Shown in pieces: positions 17,213-24,997 of a stretch of DNA of 64,000 nucleotides. A program made the translations under genes and the position numbers. Position 1 is the stretch's first letter. Each line of letters starts with the position of its first letter. This DNA is from Alphaproteobacteria bacterium (lineage in GTDB: Bacteria; Pseudomonadota; Alphaproteobacteria; Micavibrionales; Micavibrionaceae), in contig JAHDXS010000003.1 of NCBI GenBank assembly GCA_023384135.1, forward strand, positions 378,728-442,727. The letters are read 5' to 3'. The notes under the pieces were generated by a model. It saw nothing but the letters and a program-made list of their open reading frames with translations, searched no databases and was not told the origin of the DNA.

Positions 17213-18913
17213 TTAGAACAACCGGAGAACCGCCTGCTGCGACTGGGAAGCCAGTGCAAGAGAGGTAACGCCCAAGGTCTGCCGTGTTTGCAGAGCGAGC
17301 AGGTTTGCGCCTTCCTCGTTCTGGTCTGCAACGATCAGCTTGTCCGATCCTTCTTCCAGGTTGTTGATGGTGTTCTTCGTGAAGTCTTCGCGGGTCTGGA
17401 TGATCGCAAGATCGTTCGCGATGCTGTTACCGAAACGGCGGACCGTGTCGGTGGCTTCGCGGATCTCGTTGATCGCCTGATCCACGCTGTCGATCCGTCC
17501 GAAGTTAGCCTCGGAAAGACCCAGACCGCCGGAGGTAAATACGACGCCTTCGGTGACGAGGAAGCTGGAACGGTCTTCGTTGAAGAACGTAGACAGGTCA
17601 TCGCCGTTCAGAAGGTTCGTACCCCGGTATCCGGCATCGCCCACCAGCTCGTCGATCTGGTTGAGGATATTGGTGTATTCCTCTTCCAAAGTCGCCAGCT
17701 CGCCGGCCGCAGAGCCGAGAAGCAGGTTTTCGAACTGGGCGTTGGCCGCCGTAGCCGAAGTAAGGGCCGCCGTACCGAAGCCAATATCAAGTGCGTCGTT
17801 GGCCGCGTTACCGGTAAACCCGATCTGCACGGTTTTAACGCTCGCATCGACCGCCCGTATGGTGATCTGACCGGCCTCGTCGTCAAACGTCGCCTCGACC
17901 AGCTCGTTAAGGCTGGTGTTGGTGTTGATCGTGTCGATAAAGCTTTGGATGGTCGCGCCGTTCAAGGTGAACGACACGGCCGTTCCGCCGTTAACGCCAA
18001 TCGAGAACGTGTCGCCGGCGTTGTTGATGCCGGTGTTGAGCGCCGCTCCCGCATTGTCGGTCAAAGCGGAGATCAGATCGCTTCGCTCGGCCACATCGCC
18101 CGCGGCTTCGAAAAGCGCGAAGGAGGTGAGGGCCGGAGAAGCAAGCGAGGTCACTTCGACGTTGTTGGTGCCGTTGCCGCCGTCGGCGCGGATCAGGGCC
18201 AGATCGGCGAAGCCGAGGGCCTGAGCGAGACCGAGGTTGGCGGCGTCGGTGCCGGCAGCCGTCAGGAAGTTGATCCGTACGTCGCCGCCATTCAGCGATT
18301 TGATTTCCAGATTGCCCTCGGAGTCAAGACGCGCCTCAACCACACGTTCGGTGAGGTTGTTGTTGTCATTGATTTCCGCGATGATCTGCTCGATCGAATC
18401 GTTGGTGTTGAAGGTGATCGTAAGATCCTGTTGGTTGGCGTTGACGGTGTCGAAGTCAACGAGAGCGCCCGCCGTCGTGGAGTCAGGATCGGTAACGGAG
18501 ATAACGATCGTGTCGGTGTCAGTGATGCCGTTGACGCTTGTCACGTTGGTCACGCCGCTCAGATCGCGGTTACCCGTGACCTTGGCTTCGGTTTGACCGC
18601 CGGCAAGGGCGTCACGGGCCTGCGTGGCAACGGAATCGGCCTGCTCGATCAGATTGAGCAAGGACGAAACGGCGTTGTCGGCCGCTTTGATGGTCTGGAT
18701 CGACTGTCCGATCCCGTCCAGAAGACGGGTCAGGTCACTCGCGCGGTTGTTAAGACTTTGCGCGGCGAAGAAGTTCTGCGCGTTGTCCAGAGCGGAGTTA
18801 ACCTTCAGACCCGTTGCGAGACGGAGCTGGGTTTGGTCGATCAATTTTTGGGTATTTTGCAGCGAGAGCAGGTTATTGCGCAATGCTGCGGTAAGAACTA
18901 CATCGGATGACAT
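17213..18913 (-). CDS. Flagellin
   Basis: The 566-residue protein has flagellin D0/D1 helices at both ends: ALRNNLLSLQNTQKLIDQTQ and RLATGLKVNSALDNAQNFFA at the N-terminus, and SIANDLAIIQTREDFTKNTI and LALASQSQQAVLRLF at the C-terminus. The middle (residues about 115-420) is a large variable region with two segments that resemble flagellin IN motifs (DLTITFNTNDSIEQIIAEIN and AVSFTLNGATIQSFIDTINT, each followed by two beta strands). Filament export ends are intact. It is the only flagellin in the window. An AAGGAG ribosome site, a leader hairpin and a CtrA-type promoter precede it; a TPR-methyltransferase gene is divergent. Confidence 0.96.
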   Translation of the reverse strand: MSSDVVLTAALRNNLLSLQNTQKLIDQTQLRLATGLKVNSALDNAQNFFAAQSLNNRASDLTRLLDGIGQSIQTIKAADNAVSSLLNLIEQADSVATQARDALAGGQTEAKVTGNRDLSGVTNVTSVNGITDTDTIVISVTDPDSTTAGALVDFDTVNANQQDLTITFNTNDSIEQIIAEINDNNNLTERVVEARLDSEGNLEIKSLNGGDVRINFLTAAGTDAANLGLAQALGFADLALIRADGGNGTNNVEVTSLASPALTSFALFEAAGDVAERSDLISALTDNAGAALNTGINNAGDTFSIGVNGGTAVSFTLNGATIQSFIDTINTNTSLNELVEATFDDEAGQITIRAVDASVKTVQIGFTGNAANDALDIGFGTAALTSATAANAQFENLLLGSAAGELATLEEEYTNILNQIDELVGDAGYRGTNLLNGDDLSTFFNEDRSSFLVTEGVVFTSGGLGLSEANFGRIDSVDQAINEIREATDTVRRFGNSIANDLAIIQTREDFTKNTINNLEEGSDKLIVADQNEEGANLLALQTRQTLGVTSLALASQSQQAVLRLF

Positions 18914-18941
18914 AGTAGTACTCCTTTCCTAGGGTGATATA

Positions 18942-18960
18942 CCGGAAAATCCTATTCCGG
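18942..18960 (-). promoter_or_regulatory. Hairpin in the flagellin mRNA leader
   Basis: CCGGAA (18942-18947) and TTCCGG (18955-18960) form a six-base-pair stem with a seven-base loop, 29-47 bases before the flagellin start codon and just upstream of the ribosome binding site. Because FlbT in Caulobacter acts on the flagellin leader, this is a reasonable candidate target. Confidence 0.5.
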
Positions 18961-18975
18961 CCTTAAGACTCTAGA

Positions 18976-19004
18976 ATAATAGCACTTAATTAAAATACCG
19001 TTAA
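18976..19004 (-). promoter_or_regulatory. Flagellin promoter with overlapping CtrA-type box
   Basis: Read leftward, TTAA-CGGTATT-TTAA (19004 to 18990) is a perfect CtrA-type box. TTAACG within it can act as the -35. TATTAT (18981-18976) is the -10 after 17 bases. Overlap of the box with the -35 is the layout of CtrA-activated promoters in Caulobacter. Start near 18969; leader about 56 bases. Confidence 0.55.
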
Positions 19005-19116
19005 ACATTAAATGACCGGGACAAAACTTATTCTGTGTAAATTAAGGGTTTTCAGGCCCGTAAGGCCGGGTGTACGCTCTACGGAAAATCAAGGAAATTA
19101 AGGATTAACGGCGCTC

Positions 19117-21375
19117 ATGGCGGTAAAAAAGGCAAAAAAAGGCTCGAAAACATCCTCGGCGGCGGCAAAACCCGAAAAGCTGGATTACAACCTGTCCGCA
19201 AAGAAAATCGCCGAGCTTGAGAATTCCTTCAAAAAGACCCAGAAACCGGAGCTTTTGACCCAGATCGCCGAACTGTATTTCTCCATCGGCAGCCTGGAGC
19301 CCGCCTTCGCTTTCTTCACGAAGGCATCCACCATAGACCCCGGGAACTATAGCAATTACAAGGGGATCGCAGATTGCCTTGTGATTACGCAGCGGGCGGA
19401 AGAGGCGTTAGAATACTATCGTATGGCCTTGAATCTGAACCCCGAAGCCGAAATCGTCCGCACCAGCTACGGCCACACACTGATGCACCTCAAGAAATAC
19501 GAAGAAGCCGCAAAAATCTACGAGGAAGGGTTGAAATTAAACGACTCGGGTGAGGCCAATAATAATGTCGGCGTCCTGTTGTTCGAGACCAAAAATTATA
19601 AACAATCCGTCGTGTTTTTTAATAAAGCGGTCGAAAAGGACCCGAAGAACAAGAATTTCCGTATTAACCTCGCGCGCGCGTATTTCCGGGGCGAAAAATA
19701 CAACGACGCCTTCTTTACGCTCCACGCCGCGCTAAAGGTGGACCCCGGCAGCGCCTTCATAAAATCCCAGCTCAGCGCGATGGGCCGCCACCTGTCCTTC
19801 TCGACCTTCTCACAGGACCTTAAAGACGCCCTGATCGCCTGCCTGAATATCGAGAACATTGAGCATCACAACCTCTCGGTCGTCTGGCTCCGCCTGTTCC
19901 TGATGGACCCGGCCTACACTTATATTCATAAATTAACGAAGCTCCATAACTACGATGATTTTAAAGGCGAAGCCGACCTTTATAAAATCTGCGCCCTGAT
20001 GTCTGACGATTTCTGCGCGCAAGCGCTGCGGCTGATCTACAATCAGGCCGTCGATTATGAAATTTTCCTCGGCAACCTCCGCCGCCTCGCGGGGGAGCAT
20101 ATAGGGCAGGGTGCCGGTAAAACCGCTTCGTCCAAAGACTCAAAGACGCTCTTTAAAATACTGTGTGCACTGGCTGAAAACTTTTTTGTCCATGAATATC
20201 CCGCCGCCATGTCAAACGCGGAGGAGGGCGCCTTGGGTCCCCTTCGGCAGGAAATTCTGGACATCGGCAAGAACGATCCCGGCCCCTGCGCCCTGCGCCT
20301 CGCCCTTCTGGCCTGTTACGGGCCGCTTCATAAGGAGCAAGCGGAGATCGTGGCGCTCGCCCGCGCGCTGCCCGATGACCTCCACCCCTTCTGGAAAAGC
20401 CTCGTCGCGCTGCAGATCGCCGAACCGCTGGAGGAACTCCGCCTGCGCTCCACCATCCCCGCGCTGGGCCGCCTGCAAAACGAAGTCTCCCTCAAGGTCC
20501 GCGAACAGTACGAGGAAAACCCTTACCCCCGCTGGCGCTACGCGAACGCCCAGGAGGACGAATCCAAAAGCTACCACTTCAAGAAACCCTACGATCTCCT
20601 CATCGCCGGCTGCGGCACGGGCAAACAGGTGCTCCAGGAACGCTATATGTACCCGAACGCCAAAATCACGGCGATCGACCTCAGCCTTTCAAGCATTTCC
20701 TACGCGAAACGAAAGATTCAGGAACTCGGCATCGGCGACGTGGAGTTCATGCAGGCCGACATCCTCGAACTCGGCCAGTTGAATAAAAAATTCGACTTCA
20801 TCGCCTGCTCGGGCGTGCTCCATCACATGCAGGAGCCCGAAGCCGGTCTGAAAGTGCTATTGTCCCTTCTGAAGCCCAAGGGCCTGATGAATATCGGGCT
20901 CTATAGCGAACGCGCCCGCCAAACGGTGGTAAAGCTGCGCAACCTCGTGGCCGAAAAGGGCTGGCAGCCGAATACCGCGGGCATCCACGCCTTCCGTGAT
21001 TATATTAACAACCTCCCGCCCGACCATGAGCTGCGCTACGTCACCCGCTGGCGCGATTATTACTCCATGTCGATGGTCCGCGATCTCATTTTCCACGTGC
21101 AGGAACACCGCTACACCTTCCCGCAGCTGGACGATATGTTCAAACGCCACGGCCTCGCCTTCGTCGATTTCTCGTTCATCTTCCCCGATGTTCTGGCCAA
21201 TTTCCTGCGCAAGCATCCGGGGCCTGAGAATTACCGTAACTTCGAACTTTGGGACGCCTTCGAGCGCAAGCACCCCGAATCCTTCGCCTCAATGTACCAG
21301 CTTTGGGTGTGCCGCGAAGAGGCCCGCGATGAAATCCTCGCCGCCCCGAAAATCATTAATGCGCTGGAGGTTTAA
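19117..21375 (+). CDS. TPR-methyltransferase fusion, possible flagellin modification enzyme
   Basis: The 752-residue protein has a Lys-rich start, about five tetratricopeptide repeats in residues 35-225 (for example ALEYYRMALNLNPEAEIVRT), a helical middle, and a class I SAM-dependent methyltransferase from about residue 485. Motif I is LLIAGCGTG (about 494-502), followed by the acidic loop AIDLS and a DFIACSGVLHHM segment typical of small-molecule or protein methylases. It is divergent from flagellin and shares its 200-base control region. By analogy with TPR-glycosyltransferases that recognise flagellin (FlmG type) it may modify flagellin, but that is inference; the true substrate is unknown. 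Its stop overlaps the next gene by four bases. Confidence 0.85.
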   Translation: MAVKKAKKGSKTSSAAAKPEKLDYNLSAKKIAELENSFKKTQKPELLTQIAELYFSIGSLEPAFAFFTKASTIDPGNYSNYKGIADCLVITQRAEEALEYYRMALNLNPEAEIVRTSYGHTLMHLKKYEEAAKIYEEGLKLNDSGEANNNVGVLLFETKNYKQSVVFFNKAVEKDPKNKNFRINLARAYFRGEKYNDAFFTLHAALKVDPGSAFIKSQLSAMGRHLSFSTFSQDLKDALIACLNIENIEHHNLSVVWLRLFLMDPAYTYIHKLTKLHNYDDFKGEADLYKICALMSDDFCAQALRLIYNQAVDYEIFLGNLRRLAGEHIGQGAGKTASSKDSKTLFKILCALAENFFVHEYPAAMSNAEEGALGPLRQEILDIGKNDPGPCALRLALLACYGPLHKEQAEIVALARALPDDLHPFWKSLVALQIAEPLEELRLRSTIPALGRLQNEVSLKVREQYEENPYPRWRYANAQEDESKSYHFKKPYDLLIAGCGTGKQVLQERYMYPNAKITAIDLSLSSISYAKRKIQELGIGDVEFMQADILELGQLNKKFDFIACSGVLHHMQEPEAGLKVLLSLLKPKGLMNIGLYSERARQTVVKLRNLVAEKGWQPNTAGIHAFRDYINNLPPDHELRYVTRWRDYYSMSMVRDLIFHVQEHRYTFPQLDDMFKRHGLAFVDFSFIFPDVLANFLRKHPGPENYRNFELWDAFERKHPESFASMYQLWVCREEARDEILAAPKIINALEV

Positions 21376-22037
21376 ACCGCCTCGCTCAAACTCTGATCCG
21401 CCCGCGCTTCGGAGAGGCTCAGGCCCCGCACCCGGCTCAGTCCCTTGAGAAAGACGGTATGAACACTCAGCATAATAAGCTCGCCGCCATCCTCCACCAC
21501 GACCGGAACATGCAGAACATCAAGCCCGACCGAGAAAAACGCCAGCCCCGCGAACAGCCCGCACAGCACAAGGCTGCTAAGCCGCTCGGCGTCAGGCACG
21601 GCCTTGAAAACCTTGAAAAACGCCAGCAGCATGATCAGCCCGAAAACCGACAGCGCGATAAACTGCCCGAAATGATCCGCCAGCCCGTAAGGCTCCAGCG
21701 CGTGCCCGGCCCCCTCATGCAGGGAAAAAGCGTTGTCGGTCATCGCCGCGAAATAGACAAACGCAAAGAAACCATAAGTTCCAGACCCCGTCACGCGCCA
21801 CAGCCGCAGGGCCATGAGGCCGCAGACCGCCGTAAGCAGATATTCTAACATCTCGGGAATGCCCCATTCGGTCGAGAGATTCCACGGGCTGGGGGTGCGA
21901 ATGGCCGCAGGCTCCCCAAGGTGGCTGAACGCATCGGCCATATGCCCGGCCAGCAGCGCGGAATCAATAGCCAGTAACCCGGCCAGAAGACAGGTTTCAA
22001 ATCTGTAAGTCCTGAAAAGTCTCAAAAAAACACTCAT
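21372..22037 (-). CDS. Integral membrane protein of unknown function
   Basis: About 221 residues with five to six hydrophobic segments (CLLAGLLAIDSALLAGHM; MLEYLLTAVCGLMALRLW; GFFAFVYFAAMTDNAF; FIALSVFGLIMLLAFF; LVLCGLFAGLAFFSVGLDVL). A histidine and several acidic residues sit near membrane boundaries (SLHEGAGHALEPYGLADHFG). I do not recognise the family. The ATG at 22037 is chosen over an in-frame TTG at 22046; neither has a strong ribosome site. It is convergent with the TPR-methyltransferase gene, overlapping it by four bases. Confidence 0.7.
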   Translation of the reverse strand: MSVFLRLFRTYRFETCLLAGLLAIDSALLAGHMADAFSHLGEPAAIRTPSPWNLSTEWGIPEMLEYLLTAVCGLMALRLWRVTGSGTYGFFAFVYFAAMTDNAFSLHEGAGHALEPYGLADHFGQFIALSVFGLIMLLAFFKVFKAVPDAERLSSLVLCGLFAGLAFFSVGLDVLHVPVVVEDGGELIMLSVHTVFLKGLSRVRGLSLSEARADQSLSEAV

Positions 22038-22263
22038 GACAATCAATCTTTAAAAATAAGTGCGCTTCGGCGCGGGTTATTAATTGCTGCAACGCAATAT
22101 AATTTTCGTAATAAGGGAAACTGCAAAAGAAAATTACTCTCATAAATCAACGGCTTTTGGCAACAACTTTTAGTATAAAATGAAAAAATTCATGCAAGCG
22201 TAGGGGGAAAATGCAGGTTTGAGGCAGATACTGGTAGGGAAGTCAAGCGGGGACAATAAGAAT

Positions 22264-22322
22264 AAAAAAAGGACGCACCGGGAGGGTCGCAAGACCGTTG
22301 GAGAGAGAGCCCCGGTGCGTCC
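22264..22322 (-). terminator. Rho-independent terminator after flgE and the candidate RNA
   Basis: A perfect 12-base-pair stem (22322-22311 with 22282-22271) encloses an inner GGTC/GACC hairpin (22296-22293 with 22288-22285) and is followed, leftward, by seven T residues. It would end the flgI-to-flgE operon as well as any shorter RNA. Confidence 0.85.
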
Positions 22323-22427
22323 AGCCTGCGAAAGGGCCGCCCGTTCTGGGCGAATCCGCTCCGCATCGTGGAAACCGTGAAATCCGGTGGTCAGGGACGA
22401 ATCTCGTCGCCGGACAAACGGCTTCCT
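22264..22427 (-). ncRNA. Candidate structured small RNA downstream of flgE
   Basis: Read leftward, this stretch folds into three successive hairpins and ends in seven U residues. Hairpin 1 has an outer nine-pair stem (22426-22418 with 22378-22370), an inner six-pair stem (22415-22410 with 22387-22382) and an apical five-pair stem (22408-22404 with 22400-22396). Hairpin 2 pairs 22352-22348 with 22342-22338. Hairpin 3 is the terminator. In the first two stems the leftward strand gives G-U pairs where the rightward strand would give A-C mismatches, which favours a leftward RNA. A -10-like TAGAAT (22434-22429) sits just upstream. No -35 is convincing, so processing from the flgE transcript is also possible. 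No protein is credible here. The rest of 22038-22500 holds a repeat (22440-22475) and no gene. Confidence 0.55.
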
Positions 22428-22439
22428 TATTCTATCGTC

Positions 22440-22475
22440 TCCCGGGGCATCCCCGCGAAAGCGGGGATCCACCCG
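22440..22475. repeat. Interspersed palindrome, GCATCCCCGCGAAAGCGGGGATCC type
   Basis: The core ATCCCCGC/GCGGGGAT is an inverted repeat around GAAA. Related copies occur at 40755-40783, 54650-54676, 54708-54733 and, inverted, 57285-57312. Confidence 0.75.
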
Positions 22476-22500
22476 GAAGCCTTAACCCTTAAAGCCGCGC

Positions 22501-24234
22501 TTACCGCAGCTGCAGTAGCTCCTGCGTCATCTGGTCCACGGTGTTGATGACCTTCGTACCGGCGGAATAGGCCCGCTGGGCGACGATCAGTTGCGCGAAC
22601 TCGTCCGCAAGGTCCACGTTGGAGTTTTCAAGCGTAGAGGGCTCAAGGAAGCCCGCGCCGCCCGTTCCGGCCTCACGCAGGTTTTCCTCCCCGGAATCTT
22701 CCGTCTCCGTATAGGCCGTTCCCGAAACCTCGCGCAGCCCGTTCGGGTTGGCGAAGGTGACAAGCGGCAGTTTATAAAGCCGCGTGGTCGCGCCGTTCGA
22801 GAACTGGGCGATCACGAACCCCTCCCGGTCGATCTGCACCCCGGTCCGCAAGCCGAGTTCCGCGCCGTTCTGATCGGAGAACAGAACCGTGTAATCGCTT
22901 GAAAACTGGCTGAAGCTTGAGACGTTGATATCGATGTTTTGCAACTCCGAACCGTTGCCCCAGTTAATGTTGGAAAGCTCGATGTCGATATTCCCCTCAT
23001 TGTCGGGCAGGGCGTTCAGCGTCCCGTCGCCGTTGAAGTTGACGAGGCCGACCGAGAGCGAGTTATTGTTCGGGTCCATGATCCGCATCTGCCACCAGCC
23101 GCGCGGGTTATAGAGCGGGTCACCCGGAAGGAACTGCACGGCGGGGAACTCGCCGCCGCTATAGGGCGGGGAGTCCGCGAACGTACCGTTCGAGTAGTTG
23201 CCCGAGGTGCCGATATCGTCGGAGACGAAGGCGCCGGCGGTGAACCCAAGCTCGGAGAGCGGTGTGCCCACCGTGTTGGCGATGGTCAAAGTCTCCGTGC
23301 CGGTCACGAACTCGTTATGCTGAATGACGATCTCGCCGTTATTCCCGATGAACGCCGTGGCATCCGTCAGCCCCGCGTTAATCGCGTTGATGATATCGCC
23401 GACCGTTTCCACGCCCGTCGCGCCGCCGCCGACTGCGCCGCCGTCATTGACCTCAAGCGTGATGGTCGTAGTGCCGTCATTGACCGTAAACCGGTCGCCG
23501 TCCGTCATGCCGAGATTGGTAATCAGGTTCGTGGCCGCCGTCTGGTTGGCCAGCGTGGAAATCGCTGCCGCCTGCGGCCCGTAGGTCTTGGAGAACTGGA
23601 AGGTCAGGTTCTGCGGGTTGCCCAGTGTATCGTAAACCGTCAATCCTCGGGAGAAGTCCGGCTGCCCGGCCAGAACGGAGGCGAAATCCGCGTCCACCTC
23701 CGCCGCGTCAAGGTTCACGGCCAGCTCCGCCGTCGTCGTCGGACGCGTCAATCCGCCCAGAAACGCAACGTCGATCGGCACCAGCGAGTCCAGATCCCCC
23801 TGGTTGGCGGGCAGGGCGCCGTTCACGTCCAGCGGCCATCCGTAAAGGAAGAACCCGGCGGAGTTTCTGAGGAACCCTTGCGAGTCCTCGCTGAACTGCC
23901 CGTTCCGCGTATAAAGGAACTCGGTCAGCGCGCTGTCGAGCGAGTCCCGCTTCACCGCGAAGAACCCCTTGCCAGAAACCGACGCATCCGTCGAGGATTC
24001 CGACTGCGAAATCGGCCCCTGCTGCGAAACGCGCTGAATGCGGTTCACGGTGACCGTTCCCGGCGAATACCGCGACGTGTTGGTCGAGGTCGTCACAAGG
24101 CTGAAGAACGAAGCTTCCGAGCGCTTGAACCCGTTCGTGTTGACGTTGGCGATGTTGTTGGAGATGATCGCCGTTTTCTGCGACTGCGCAGACAGGGCTG
24201 AAACCCCTGTGAACAATGCTCCGAAAAGTCCCAT
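22501..24234 (-). CDS. flgE: Flagellar hook protein FlgE
   Basis: The 577-residue protein has the hook/rod N-terminal helix (MGLFGALFTGVSALSAQSQK, then ISNNIANVNTNGFKRSEASF) and the matching C-terminal helix (AQRAYSAGTKVINTVDQMTQ, then ELLQLR). It polymerises into the hook. It is longer than E. coli FlgE (402 residues); a middle segment around residues 240-345 (FTVNDGTTTITLEVNDGG, then VGDIINAIN and NGEIVIQHNEF) resembles the flagellin IN motif. It is the last gene of the leftward operon that starts at flgI and is followed by a strong terminator. Confidence 0.95.
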   Translation of the reverse strand: MGLFGALFTGVSALSAQSQKTAIISNNIANVNTNGFKRSEASFFSLVTTSTNTSRYSPGTVTVNRIQRVSQQGPISQSESSTDASVSGKGFFAVKRDSLDSALTEFLYTRNGQFSEDSQGFLRNSAGFFLYGWPLDVNGALPANQGDLDSLVPIDVAFLGGLTRPTTTAELAVNLDAAEVDADFASVLAGQPDFSRGLTVYDTLGNPQNLTFQFSKTYGPQAAAISTLANQTAATNLITNLGMTDGDRFTVNDGTTTITLEVNDGGAVGGGATGVETVGDIINAINAGLTDATAFIGNNGEIVIQHNEFVTGTETLTIANTVGTPLSELGFTAGAFVSDDIGTSGNYSNGTFADSPPYSGGEFPAVQFLPGDPLYNPRGWWQMRIMDPNNNSLSVGLVNFNGDGTLNALPDNEGNIDIELSNINWGNGSELQNIDINVSSFSQFSSDYTVLFSDQNGAELGLRTGVQIDREGFVIAQFSNGATTRLYKLPLVTFANPNGLREVSGTAYTETEDSGEENLREAGTGGAGFLEPSTLENSNVDLADEFAQLIVAQRAYSAGTKVINTVDQMTQELLQLR

Positions 24235-24298
24235 GTGAGTTCTCCTTACGCTGGTTTGATCTGTTTAAAGTTAAAATTCATAATCCGGTCCTCCGGCC

Positions 24299-24976
24299 TT
24301 AAGCCGTACTTTGCGGTTTGCTGACGTTAATCACACTGCCGATCGCCACCGCACGATCGCCGATCAGAAGGAATGTCTGCCCGTTCTGCGTCTCGATTCC
24401 GCGCACGTTCCCGGTCACAACCGTTGACGTCTTGAGCGGCTTGTCGCTTGAATCGATCGCGTCAATCCGCACGGTATACGTTCCGGGCTCGACGGTCCCG
24501 CCGCCCTTGTGCGCCCCCGTCCACGTGAAGGAGTCCACGCCGTCATTGCCGTTGATCTGCTGCGTGAAGACCAGTTCGCCGTCCTCGTCATAGATATTGA
24601 CGTTGGCCTCCTTCGACACGCCCTCGATCGCATAGTCGATCTTGACCGGCGTGCTCCCGTCATAATTCAGCTCGGAACTGAGATAGCTCACATCCAGCCC
24701 GACATACCCCAGGGCGCCCGAGAACGACGTGCCAAGGCCCAGCGCGACCAGATCGTTCAGCTTCTGGTTCGTGTTGATCTGCTGCTCCACGCCCGCGAAC
24801 TGCACCAGCTGGCTGGTGAATTCGTTCGTATCCATAGGCGACAAGGGATCCTGATTCTGCAGCTGCGTGGTCAAAAGCCGCAGGAAGTCGTCAAAATCCT
24901 CCGCCAGCTGCGAACTTGCGTTCAGCGTTCTCTGCTGCGCCGTGGCGGCTTTCGTAACGGTGACATCGCTGGCCAT
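24299..24976 (-). CDS. flgD: Flagellar hook-capping protein FlgD
   Basis: The 225-residue protein has the conserved FlgD N-terminus: FDDFLRLLTTQLQNQDPLSP followed by MDTNEFTSQLVQFAGVEQQI. The rest is a beta-rich tudor/FnIII-like domain with TWTGAHKGGGTVEPGTYTVR-type sequence, including the GxxVxPGxY element. FlgD forms the cap on which FlgE assembles. The order fliK-flgD-flgE on one strand fits hook assembly and length control. Confidence 0.95.
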   Translation of the reverse strand: MASDVTVTKAATAQQRTLNASSQLAEDFDDFLRLLTTQLQNQDPLSPMDTNEFTSQLVQFAGVEQQINTNQKLNDLVALGLGTSFSGALGYVGLDVSYLSSELNYDGSTPVKIDYAIEGVSKEANVNIYDEDGELVFTQQINGNDGVDSFTWTGAHKGGGTVEPGTYTVRIDAIDSSDKPLKTSTVVTGNVRGIETQNGQTFLLIGDRAVAIGSVINVSKPQSTA

Positions 24977-24997
24977 GCTTAAATCCTCCTAAAATCG

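Noticed and set aside
17288-18910. Rightward open frame of 540 codons opposite flagellin
   Set aside because: It is the complement of the flagellin gene, with a Val/Gly/Arg-rich product and no ribosome site.
22170-22472. Leftward 100-codon frame over the candidate RNA
   Set aside because: It starts inside an interspersed repeat, has no ribosome site, and its product is a typical REP translation (DPRFRGDAPGDD). The RNA structure explains the sequence better.
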